A DNA stretch of 6,949 bases from Candidatus Methylomirabilota bacterium (GTDB lineage Bacteria > Methylomirabilota > Methylomirabilia > Methylomirabilales > JACQHM01), in the NCBI GenBank assembly GCA_016199025.1, contig JACQHM010000157.1:1-6949 (forward strand), in the 5' to 3' direction. This document shows positions 1 to 5,385 of this stretch, piece by piece. Positions within the stretch are counted from its first letter, which is position 1. The number at the start of each line of letters is the position of its first letter. The notes under the pieces were generated by a model that saw nothing but the letters and a program-made list of their open reading frames with translations, had not been told where the DNA came from and made no database searches. The position numbers and the translations under genes were made by a program.

Positions 1-702
1 ATCCTCCTCCAGAAGATCGCGAACTCCATCACTAAGAATCACCCTGAGATCTTTCTCATCGTCCTCTTAATCGACGAGCGACCGGAGGAGGTGACCGACT
101 TCCAGCGGTCCGTCAAGGCGGAGGTCATCAGCTCGACCTTCGACGAGCCCCCCACCCGGCATGTCCAGGTGGCCGATATGGTGCTGGAGAAGGCCAAGCG
201 CTTGGTGGAGCATAAGCGGGACGTGGTGATCCTCTTGGATTCCATCACCCGCCTGGCCCGGGCCCACAATGCGGTCTGCCCTCCGAGCGGCAAGGTCCTC
301 TCGGGCGGGATCGACGCGAACGCCCTCCAACGCCCCAAACGCTTCTTCGGCGCAGCGCGAAACATCGAGGAGGGAGGCTCCTTGACCATCATGGCCACGG
401 CCTTGATCGACACAGGCAGCCGGATGGACGATGTCATCTTTGAGGAGTTCAAGGGGACGGGGAACATGGAGGTCAACCTGGACCGACGCCTGGTAGACCG
501 ACGGATCTTCCCCTCCATCGACATCTTCCGCTCCGGCACCCGGAAGGAGGAGCTTTTGCTCAGCCAGGAGGAGTTGAACCGGATGTGGATCCTCCGCAAG
601 GTCCTGGGGACTATGGGGGTGGTGGAGGCGATGGAGCTGTTGTTGGAGAAGCTCCGGGAGACCAAGTCGAACGAGGACTTCCTCCACTCCATGAACGCCT
701 AG
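1..702 (+). CDS. rho: Transcription termination factor Rho, C-terminal part (5' end outside window)
   Basis: Hexameric RNA-dependent ATPase/helicase that binds nascent RNA and releases it from RNA polymerase. The frame is open from base 1 and ends at TAG 700-702, giving 233 residues; full-length Rho is about 415-420, so the RNA-binding N-terminal domain and Walker A lie upstream of the window. Visible motifs (fragment numbering): catalytic glutamate in DERPEEV (E26), Walker B VVILLDS ending at D80-S81, Q-loop region PSGKVLSGGIDANAL (95-109), R-loop region ALIDTGSRMDD (134-144), and arginine finger in SGTRKEEL (R181). All the ATPase and RNA-translocation motifs expected in this half are intact. 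An intrinsic terminator follows directly, so rho probably ends its own transcript. Identification rests on near-continuous similarity to E. coli Rho recalled from memory. Confidence 0.98.
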   Translation: MLLQKIANSITKNHPEIFLIVLLIDERPEEVTDFQRSVKAEVISSTFDEPPTRHVQVADMVLEKAKRLVEHKRDVVILLDSITRLARAHNAVCPPSGKVLSGGIDANALQRPKRFFGAARNIEEGGSLTIMATALIDTGSRMDDVIFEEFKGTGNMEVNLDRRLVDRRIFPSIDIFRSGTRKEELLLSQEELNRMWILRKVLGTMGVVEAMELLLEKLRETKSNEDFLHSMNA

Positions 703-728
703 CGATTCCCCTTCAGGGGCCTTCTCCG

Positions 729-760
729 AAATGCAGCCGTGGCAAGGGGCTGCATTTTTT
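729..760 (+). terminator. Intrinsic (Rho-independent) terminator after rho
   Basis: A perfect 10-bp stem pairs AAATGCAGCC (729-738) with GGCTGCATTT (748-757) around a 9-nt loop. It runs into a T-tract at 755-760. It starts 27 bp after the rho stop codon and precedes a good promoter, so it most likely separates rho from the rpmE transcript. Confidence 0.85.
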
Positions 761-761
761 G

Positions 762-790
762 TTGTCAAATGTGGGGTTTCGAAGTATCAT
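762..790 (+). promoter_or_regulatory. Predicted sigma70-type promoter for rpmE and downstream genes
   Basis: The -35 box TTGTCA (762-767) is one mismatch from TTGACA. The -10 box TATCAT (785-790) is one mismatch from TATAAT. The spacer is exactly 17 bp. Transcription would start near 796-798, giving a leader of about 80 nt before rpmE. Its position just downstream of the rho terminator supports the call. Motif match only; no direct evidence of activity. Confidence 0.65.
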
Positions 791-796
791 ACTCTC

Positions 797-876
797 TCTA
801 AAGCGGTGGCTCTTGATAGAGCGGCCCGTGTGAACGTATTGCCAAAATTCCGCGCCGCGTAGTTCAAGGAGGAGCA
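797..876 (+). promoter_or_regulatory. Possible structured 5' leader of rpmE
   Basis: The stretch between the predicted start site and the rpmE ATG contains a small perfect hairpin, GCTCT (809-813) with AGAGC (818-822) around a TGAT loop. A strong Shine-Dalgarno AAGGAGG lies at 866-872. L31 mRNAs carry autoregulatory leaders in several phyla (Rfam L31 leader families), so one could exist here. I cannot match this leader to any known consensus. Confidence 0.2.
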
Positions 877-1128
877 ATGAAGAAGGGCATTCATCCCGAG
901 TACGTCCCTGCCATGGTGACCTGCGCCTGTGGCGAGGTCTTCTACACCCGCGCGGTCATGCCCAGGATCAGGGTGGAGATCTGTTCGAAGTGCCATCCGT
1001 TCTTCACCGGCCGCGAGAGGATCATCGATACCGAAGGGCGGGTCGAGCGGTTCCAGCGGAAGTATCGACAGAAGGGGAAGGTGGTCCAGGTCTCTGAAGC
1101 GCCGGAAGCGATGCCTCCTGAGGCCTAG
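877..1128 (+). CDS. rpmE: 50S ribosomal protein L31, zinc-binding (C+) form
   Basis: Small protein of the large ribosomal subunit, located near the central protuberance and bridging towards the 30S subunit. The product is 83 residues. It begins MKKGIHPEY as expected for the family and carries all four zinc ligands: C16 and C18 (CAC), C36 and C39 (CSKC). The hallmark CHPFFTG follows at 39-45, and GRVERFQRKY near 54-63. E. coli L31 has 70 residues, so this one has a C-terminal tail of roughly ten extra residues (ending EAMPPEA), which is common in the family. The ATG is preceded by AAGGAGG (866-872), a near-perfect ribosome binding site. It is the first gene after the predicted promoter. No T-rich terminator is seen after it, so read-through into prfA is possible. 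Confidence 0.97.
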   Translation: MKKGIHPEYVPAMVTCACGEVFYTRAVMPRIRVEICSKCHPFFTGRERIIDTEGRVERFQRKYRQKGKVVQVSEAPEAMPPEA

Positions 1129-1131
1129 AGG

Positions 1132-1163
1132 AGCCGTCGGCCTTCAGCTTTCAGCCGTCGGCC
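1132..1163. repeat. Heptamer-periodic repeat block (RGCCKTC-like units)
   Basis: The 11-mer AGCCGTCGGCC occurs at 1132-1142 and again at 1153-1163, a spacing of 21 bp. The whole block reads as consecutive 7-bp units: AGCCGTC (1132), GGCCTTC (1139), AGCTTTC (1146), AGCCGTC (1153). It starts 3 bp after the rpmE stop. The 7-bp period matches the other repeats in this window although the sequence is unrelated. Confidence 0.7.
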
Positions 1164-1169
1164 CTAAAC

Positions 1170-1257
1170 ATTTCGGATTTGGGATTGCGGATTTCGGATT
1201 TGGAAAGGACGTACTCGTCTTTCAATCCGAAATCTGAAATCGGCAATCCGCAATCCA
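1170..1257. repeat. Inverted repeat built of 7-bp ATTTSGG-type units
   Basis: The left arm (1170-1204) is five consecutive 7-mers of the type ATTTCGG/ATTTGGG/ATTGCGG. The right arm (1223-1257) is five complementary 7-mers of the type CAATCCG/AAATCGG. The arms pair around an 18-bp centre. The core is 11 bp perfect, 1190-1200 with 1224-1234, and inside it 1203-1207 pairs with 1219-1223 across a 2-nt bulge. Outer pairing continues imperfectly to about 1175/1249. There is no T-tract, so it is not a classical terminator. It fills most of the rpmE-prfA gap and ends 21 bp before the prfA ATG. Similar GGATTTCGG repeats occur between genes in many environmental genomes, in my recollection. Confidence 0.85.
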
Positions 1258-1278
1258 CCTACGGGTCATCCGAGACCA

Positions 1279-2352
1279 ATGAAACTTCTTGAAAAGCTCA
1301 AAGAGTTTGAGCGTAGATATGAGGAGTTGAGCACAAGGCTGGCCGATCCATCGGTCCTGTCAGACCTGCCGACCTACCAGCAGCTCGCCAAAGTCCATGC
1401 GGAGCTGTCTTCCATCGTGGATAGCTATCGGCGTTACCAAAGGCTCCTGTCAGACATCGAACAGACCCAGGCCCTCTTAAACGAAGGGGGGGAGGCTGAA
1501 CTCAAGGAACTCGTCGAGGCGGAGCTAAAGGGGTTGGCCGAACGCCGGGAGGCCCTGGAGCGGGAGCTTGAGCTTCTCTTGCTTCCTAAGGACCCGAACG
1601 ATGAGAAGGACATCATCCTGGAGATCAGGGCGGGGGCTGGGGGGGAGGAGGCGGCCCTCTTCGCCGCCGAGTTGGCCCGGATGTACTCCCGGTACGCGGA
1701 TGGCCAGGGATGGAAGGTTGAGATTCTCTCCTCCCACCTGACCGGCATCGGCGGCTTTAAAGAGATTATCCTAGGGATCCAAGGGAAGGGGGTCTACGGG
1801 AAGCTCCGATTCGAGAGGGGTGTCCATCGTGTCCAGCGGGTTCCTGTGACCGAAGCCAGCGGCCGGATCCACACCTCGACGGTGACGGTGGCCGTCCTCC
1901 CCGAGGCCCAGGAGGTCGAGGTGGAGATCGACCCCAAGGATTTGAAAGTTGAGGTCTTCCGGGCATCGGGCCATGGTGGTCAGCACGTGAACGTTACCGA
2001 CTCGGCTGTTCGGATTACCCATCTTCCCACGGGGATCGTTGTCTCTTGCCAGGACGAGCGATCCCAGCATAAGAACCGGGCGAAGGCCATGCGGGTCTTA
2101 AGGGCCAGGCTCTTCGAGCGGGCCAAGGCCGAGCAGGAGGCAGAGATCTCCCAACAGCGAAGGGAGCAGGTGGGGACGGGGGATCGGAGCGAAAAGATCA
2201 GGACCTATAATTTCCCCCAGTGGCGGATCACCGACCACCGGATCGGCTTGAGCCTCTACCGGCTCGAGGACGTCCTTGCGGGGGACCTGGACGAGCTGAT
2301 CGGCGGCCTGGTGGCTCACCATCAGGTGGAGCGGCTGAAGGCCGTGGCCTAG
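1279..2352 (+). CDS. prfA: Peptide chain release factor 1 (RF1)
   Basis: Class I release factor that recognises UAA and UAG in the ribosomal A site and triggers peptidyl-tRNA hydrolysis. The product has 357 residues (E. coli RF1 360). An N-terminal helical region spans about 1-105 and RAGAGGEEAALF lies at 117-128. The codon-recognition motif is PVT (189-191), fitting the RF1 PxT pattern and not the RF2 SPF. The catalytic GGQ is at 233-235 in SGHGGQHVN; Q235 is the residue PrmC methylates. ERSQHKNRAKA (260-270) and TYNFPQWRITDHR (309-321) complete the family signature; W315 stands where glycine or asparagine is more usual in my memory. The ATG at 1279 gives the standard N-terminus (MKLLEKLKEFERRYEEL), but only a weak ribosome binding site is visible (GAG at 1272-1274), possibly because the repeat at 1170-1257 occupies the upstream region. 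prmC follows 9 bp later. Confidence 0.97.
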   Translation: MKLLEKLKEFERRYEELSTRLADPSVLSDLPTYQQLAKVHAELSSIVDSYRRYQRLLSDIEQTQALLNEGGEAELKELVEAELKGLAERREALERELELLLLPKDPNDEKDIILEIRAGAGGEEAALFAAELARMYSRYADGQGWKVEILSSHLTGIGGFKEIILGIQGKGVYGKLRFERGVHRVQRVPVTEASGRIHTSTVTVAVLPEAQEVEVEIDPKDLKVEVFRASGHGGQHVNVTDSAVRITHLPTGIVVSCQDERSQHKNRAKAMRVLRARLFERAKAEQEAEISQQRREQVGTGDRSEKIRTYNFPQWRITDHRIGLSLYRLEDVLAGDLDELIGGLVAHHQVERLKAVA

Positions 2353-2361
2353 GAAAGATCC

Positions 2362-3372
2362 GTGAGTGAACCAACGGTCGCTGAGTGTCTACAATGGGCC
2401 GAGAAGCTTCTAGGGGGGGTGGGGATTGAGAGCACGCACCTGGATGCAGAGCTCCTTCTCGCCAACGCTTTAAGAAAGGATCGCTTCAACCTCCTCATGG
2501 CTCCTTGGCAGCCCCTTGAGCCCGAAGCCCTCGATCGCTTTCATAGGCTGCTGGGTCGGCGACTTCATCGGGAACCCGTCGCCTATATCCTTGGTGAAAA
2601 AGAGTTCTGGTCCCTTCCCCTGAAAGTCACCCCTGCCGTGCTGATCCCCCGACCTGAGACCGAGGTATTGGTCGAGGCCATCCTCGCACGGCTTCGCCGT
2701 GGGTGGCCAGTGGCTAGTGGCCAGTGGCCAACGAACACTAGAGATCCTCACTGGTCACTAGTCACTGATCACTGTTCTCTAGCTGTGGTGGATTTGGGGA
2801 CAGGCTCGGGCGCCATCGCTTTGGCCTTGGCTTCAGAGCTTCCCCAGGCGCGGATCTACGCGACTGATCTTTCGCAAGAGACCCTCGGGGTTGCGCGGGA
2901 GAATGCAGAGGCCCTCAAGCTCGTCGGGAGGATCCTCTTCCTTCAGGGGGATCTCTTTGACTCCCTTCACGAGCTGGGGTTGGAAGGGAAGGTGGATGTC
3001 ATCGCTTCGAACCCGCCTTACATCCCATCCGAAGATCTCCCAAGACTTCAGCCGGAACTTCAGTACGAGCCGAGGATCGCCCTGGATGGTGGTCCGGATG
3101 GGTTGGCTTTTCATCGAAGGATCGTGGCCGAGGCACCCTGGTTCCTGAAGCCCGGAGGTCTCCTCGCCCTGGAGGTCGCGGCTGATCAAGCAGGATCGGT
3201 CGTCGAACTCTTGGATGGGGAAGGAAGCTATCAGGCCGTTGAGGTCGTCAAGGATTACGCCGGGCACGATCGGGCCGTCCTTGCGCGGCTTCGCCACGAG
3301 TCGCCAGTGGCTAGTGGTCAGTCGCCAGCGAACAGCGAACAGCACGTATCTCCACTGGTCACTAGCCACTAG
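2362..3372 (+). CDS. prmC: Release factor glutamine methyltransferase PrmC (HemK), with two repeat-derived segments
   Basis: SAM-dependent N5-glutamine methyltransferase of the GGQ glutamine in RF1/RF2. The start is GTG 2362; AGGAAAG (2351-2357) overlaps the prfA stop and serves as ribosome binding site. The N-terminal helical domain (1-~80) is followed by IPRPETEVLVE (95-105), SAM motif I DLGTGSG (144-150), acidic LYATDLS-like strand end at D169 and the catalytic substrate-binding NPPY (217-220). The product has 336 residues against about 280 for the family. The excess lies in two places, both encoded by copies of the same palindromic heptamer repeat: residues ~114-140 (from GWPVASGQ to CSL), inserted between the IPRPETE helix and motif I, and the C-terminal tail ~313-336. 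Without the insert the protein reads LRR-AVVDLGTGSG, which matches ordinary PrmC. The core looks intact, so activity is likely but untested. Confidence 0.95.
   Translation: MSEPTVAECLQWAEKLLGGVGIESTHLDAELLLANALRKDRFNLLMAPWQPLEPEALDRFHRLLGRRLHREPVAYILGEKEFWSLPLKVTPAVLIPRPETEVLVEAILARLRRGWPVASGQWPTNTRDPHWSLVTDHCSLAVVDLGTGSGAIALALASELPQARIYATDLSQETLGVARENAEALKLVGRILFLQGDLFDSLHELGLEGKVDVIASNPPYIPSEDLPRLQPELQYEPRIALDGGPDGLAFHRRIVAEAPWFLKPGGLLALEVAADQAGSVVELLDGEGSYQAVEVVKDYAGHDRAVLARLRHESPVASGQSPANSEQHVSPLVTSH
2701..2774. repeat. Palindromic heptamer element, copy 1, inside the prmC reading frame
   Basis: The left arm (2701-2727) pairs with the right arm (2748-2774) at 20 of 27 positions, with five more G-U capable, around a 20-nt loop. 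Both arms are tandem 7-bp units of consensus YAGTGRC: for example CAGTGGC at 2708, TAGTGGC at 2715 and CAGTGGC at 2722 on the left, then TCACTGG at 2748, TCACTAG at 2755 and TCACTGA at 2762 on the right. The excess over a normal prmC is close to 81 bp (2701-2781), a multiple of three. Of the three forward frames only the prmC frame is open through it; the others stop at 2715-2717 and 2759-2761. Confidence 0.9.
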
Positions 3373-3386
3373 TCACTGGTCACTGG
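3298..3386. repeat. Palindromic heptamer element, copy 2, at the prmC-murA junction
   Basis: The left arm (3298-3325) and right arm (3352-3386) consist of the same YAGTGRC-type 7-mers as copy 1. Positions 3305-3334 match 2708-2737 at 27 of 30 bases. The centre holds CAGCGAA twice (3326, 3333), and the arm-to-arm distance is 47 bp against 40 in copy 1, exactly one unit more. The right arm contains CCACTAG (3366-3372), whose TAG is the prmC stop codon. It ends 9 bp before the murA ATG. Confidence 0.9.
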
Positions 3387-3395
3387 TTCTGGGGG

Positions 3396-4646
3396 ATGGA
3401 TAAATTCGTCATCCAGGGCGGGAAGCCCCTTGCAGGCCGGGTGAAGGTCAGCGGGGCCAAGAACGCCGCCCTTCCCTGCATGGCTGCTTCCCTCCTCACA
3501 GAAGACGTGCTCCAGCTTGAGAACGTCCCTTCGCTAGGCGATGTCAGAACCATCTTGGTCCTCCTCCGACACCTGGGCGTCGAGGCCAATGGAGGAGGGG
3601 GGTTCCTTTCCCTAAAGGCCGAGAAGCTCAAGAGTTTCGAGGCCCCCTACGATCTCGTGCGGACCATGCGGGCTTCCGTCCTGGTCTTAGGTCCTTTGGT
3701 CGCCCGGTTCGGCCGGGCTAGGGTGTCCCTTCCCGGGGGCTGCACCATTGGGCCTCGCCCGATTGACCTCCACTTGGCAGGATTAGAGAAGTTGGGGGCG
3801 GAGATTGCCTTGAACGAGGGATACGTTGAGGCCAAGGCGGATCGCCTGAAGGGGGCGAGGATCTCCTTCGACATCCAGACGGTGACAGGGACGGAGAACC
3901 TGATGATGGCGGCAACCCTTGCCGAGGGCGTGACGGTCTTAGAGAATGCCGCCTGCGAACCCGAGGTGGTAGACCTGGCCGATCTTCTCAATCAGATGGG
4001 GGCAGAGATCGAAGGGGCAGGGACCCCCACCATCATGATCCGGGGGGTGGAAGGGCTGCGCAGGGCTTCCCACCGGGTCATCCCGGACCGGATCGAGGCC
4101 GGGACCTTCACCGTGGCGGCGGCCATCACCGGGGGGGAGGTCCTTATCGAGGATTGCCGTCCGGCCCACCTGGAGGCGGTCACGGCCAAGCTCCAGGAGG
4201 CGGGTGTCGAGGTGGAAGTTGGTGAGGATGCTTTGCGGGTCAGGTCCTTCGGGAGGCCCAAAGCCGTCAACCTCCAGACCCAGCCTTTCCCCGGTTTCGC
4301 CACCGATATGCAGGCCCAGTTCATGGCCCTGATGGCCATCGCCGATGGGAGGAGTCTCATCACTGAGGCCGTCTTTGAGACCCGCTTTATGCATGTGAAC
4401 GAGCTCCTCCGGATGGGGGCAGACATTAAGGTGGTGGGAAACGTCGCCTTCGTCCAGGGGGTGCCTGTGTTGAGCGGGGCCCCCGTCATGGCGACGGACT
4501 TGAGGGCCTCTGCCTCCTTAGTTTTGGCTGGCTTGGTGGCCAGGGGGAGGACGACGGTCTCCCGGATTTATCACCTGGACCGGGGCTACGAGGCCATGGA
4601 GAAGAAGCTCTCGGCCATAGGGGCTAGGATCGAACGGGTCAAATGA
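3396..4646 (+). CDS. murA: UDP-N-acetylglucosamine 1-carboxyvinyltransferase
   Basis: Cytoplasmic enzyme of the first committed step of peptidoglycan synthesis: it transfers enolpyruvate from PEP to UDP-GlcNAc. The product has 416 residues (E. coli 419). Visible signatures are K22-N23 in SGAKNAALP, the catalytic loop LPGGCTIGPRPIDLH (112-126) with C116 and R121, TDMQAQ with D304, LRAS with R370, and LDRGYE with R396. The cysteine (not aspartate) at 116 predicts the fosfomycin-sensitive type. The ATG at 3396 gives the family N-terminus MDKFVIQGG. No proper Shine-Dalgarno is present: only GGGGG (3391-3395) touching the start, and the rest of the upstream region is the heptamer repeat. Its stop overlaps the hisG start by ATGA (4643-4646), which suggests translational coupling. 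Confidence 0.97.
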   Translation: MDKFVIQGGKPLAGRVKVSGAKNAALPCMAASLLTEDVLQLENVPSLGDVRTILVLLRHLGVEANGGGGFLSLKAEKLKSFEAPYDLVRTMRASVLVLGPLVARFGRARVSLPGGCTIGPRPIDLHLAGLEKLGAEIALNEGYVEAKADRLKGARISFDIQTVTGTENLMMAATLAEGVTVLENAACEPEVVDLADLLNQMGAEIEGAGTPTIMIRGVEGLRRASHRVIPDRIEAGTFTVAAAITGGEVLIEDCRPAHLEAVTAKLQEAGVEVEVGEDALRVRSFGRPKAVNLQTQPFPGFATDMQAQFMALMAIADGRSLITEAVFETRFMHVNELLRMGADIKVVGNVAFVQGVPVLSGAPVMATDLRASASLVLAGLVARGRTTVSRIYHLDRGYEAMEKKLSAIGARIERVK

Positions 4647-5308
4647 AGGATGACCTCATCGCCATCGCGCTTCCTAAGGGACGGCTGTTCAGAGAGAGCA
4701 TCAAGCTTTTCGCCTCGATAGGTGTGCCCTGCGTCGAGGTCCTGCTCTCATCCCGCCGGCTGATCTCTGAGGATCTGGACCGTGGCATCAGGTTTCTCGC
4801 CCTTAAGGCGGCAGACGTGCCTACCTACGTCGAACATGGGGCGGCGGATCTTGGGATCGTCGGGAAAGACCTCCTCCTGGAGCAGGGAAAGGACGTCTAC
4901 GAGCCCCTCGACCTCGGCTTTGGGACCTGTCGGTTGGTGGTGGCAGAGCCCATCGCCCTGAAGGCCAAGGACGACCCAAGGGCCTGGTCCTCCCTTCGGA
5001 TCGCGACCAAGTATCCGAACCTGACGGAACGCCATTTCTCCCAGAAAGGGGTCCAGGTGGAGATCATCAAGCTCTCCGGCTCTATCGAGCTGGCCCCGCT
5101 GGTCGGCCTGTCTGAGCGGATCGTGGATCTGGTGGCGTCTGGAAGAACGTTAGAGGAGAACGGCCTCATCGAGGTGGAGGAGATCGCCAGATCCTCGGCC
5201 CGGCTCATCGTGAACAGGGCAAGTCTAAAGACCAACCACAAAAGGGTTCAGGAGCTGATCGACGCGATCCGGGAAAAACGGTCAACATTTAGTAGCCCAC
5301 TCCAGTGA
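4643..5308 (+). CDS. hisG: ATP phosphoribosyltransferase catalytic subunit, short form
   Basis: First enzyme of histidine synthesis; condenses ATP with PRPP to give phosphoribosyl-ATP. The product has 221 residues. It starts with IAIALPKGRLF (6-16), has DLGIVGKDLL (69-78), KYPNLTERHF (123-132), and the PRPP-binding loop DLVASGRTLEENGL (162-175). The length and the end shortly after residue 210 place it in the short HisG_S class, which lacks the C-terminal ACT-like regulatory domain of the ~300-residue long form. Short HisG is known to need HisZ, a histidyl-tRNA synthetase paralogue, for activity and feedback inhibition; no hisZ lies in this window. The ATG overlaps the murA stop by 4 bp; AGGAT at 4626-4630 is the only, weak, ribosome binding site, so coupling to murA is likely. 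Confidence 0.96.
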   Translation: MKDDLIAIALPKGRLFRESIKLFASIGVPCVEVLLSSRRLISEDLDRGIRFLALKAADVPTYVEHGAADLGIVGKDLLLEQGKDVYEPLDLGFGTCRLVVAEPIALKAKDDPRAWSSLRIATKYPNLTERHFSQKGVQVEIIKLSGSIELAPLVGLSERIVDLVASGRTLEENGLIEVEEIARSSARLIVNRASLKTNHKRVQELIDAIREKRSTFSSPLQ

Positions 5309-5323
5309 ACTTGGATGCAACAC

Positions 5324-5374
5324 CACCCCCACCCGTCCCCTCCTCCTTCAAGGGGGAGGGTGAGGGAGGAGGTG
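5324..5374 (+). repeat. GC-rich hairpin in the hisG-hisD gap, including the hisD ribosome binding site
   Basis: The C-rich arm (5324-5347) pairs with the G-rich arm (5351-5374) around a 3-nt loop. The inner ten positions, 5338-5347 with 5351-5360, pair completely with one G-T. Outer pairing continues with a few mismatches to 5324/5374. The right arm contains GGAGGAGGT (5365-5373), the only Shine-Dalgarno candidate for hisD. There is no T-tract. The arms differ in sequence from the heptamer repeats elsewhere and resemble the CCCTCACCCTCCCCCTT-type dispersed repeats common in proteobacterial genomes (recollection). Confidence 0.75.
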
Positions 5375-5385
5375 CATGGTGAGCG

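Noticed and set aside
39..768. Long antisense frames over rho (minus strand)
   Set aside because: They are shadows of a highly conserved, GC-rich gene on the plus strand; the protein sequences are low in complexity and match nothing I recognise. The same applies to the minus-strand frames over prfA, prmC, murA, hisG and hisD.
813..842. Second promoter for rpmE: TTGATA (813-818) and TATTGC (837-842) with 18-bp spacing
   Set aside because: The -10 box lacks the conserved final T and matches poorly; the pair at 762-790 is far better.
877..1128. rpmE paralogue of the zinc-free (C-) type
   Set aside because: All four zinc-ligand cysteines (C16, C18, C36, C39) are present, so it is the C+ form.
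1170..1257. Intrinsic terminator after rpmE
   Set aside because: The stem is long but imperfect and no T-run follows the right arm (it is followed by CCTACGGG). It fits a repeat, not a terminator.
2362..3372. prmC as a pseudogene because of the repeat insertions
   Set aside because: The frame is open throughout, IPRPETE, DLGTGSG and NPPY are all intact, and the additions preserve the frame, so a functional protein is the simpler reading.
2701..3386. CRISPR array, because related repeats recur
   Set aside because: There are only two copies, 597 bp apart, with most of a conserved coding sequence between them, and the units are 7-bp tandem arrays. No spacer pattern or cas genes are present.
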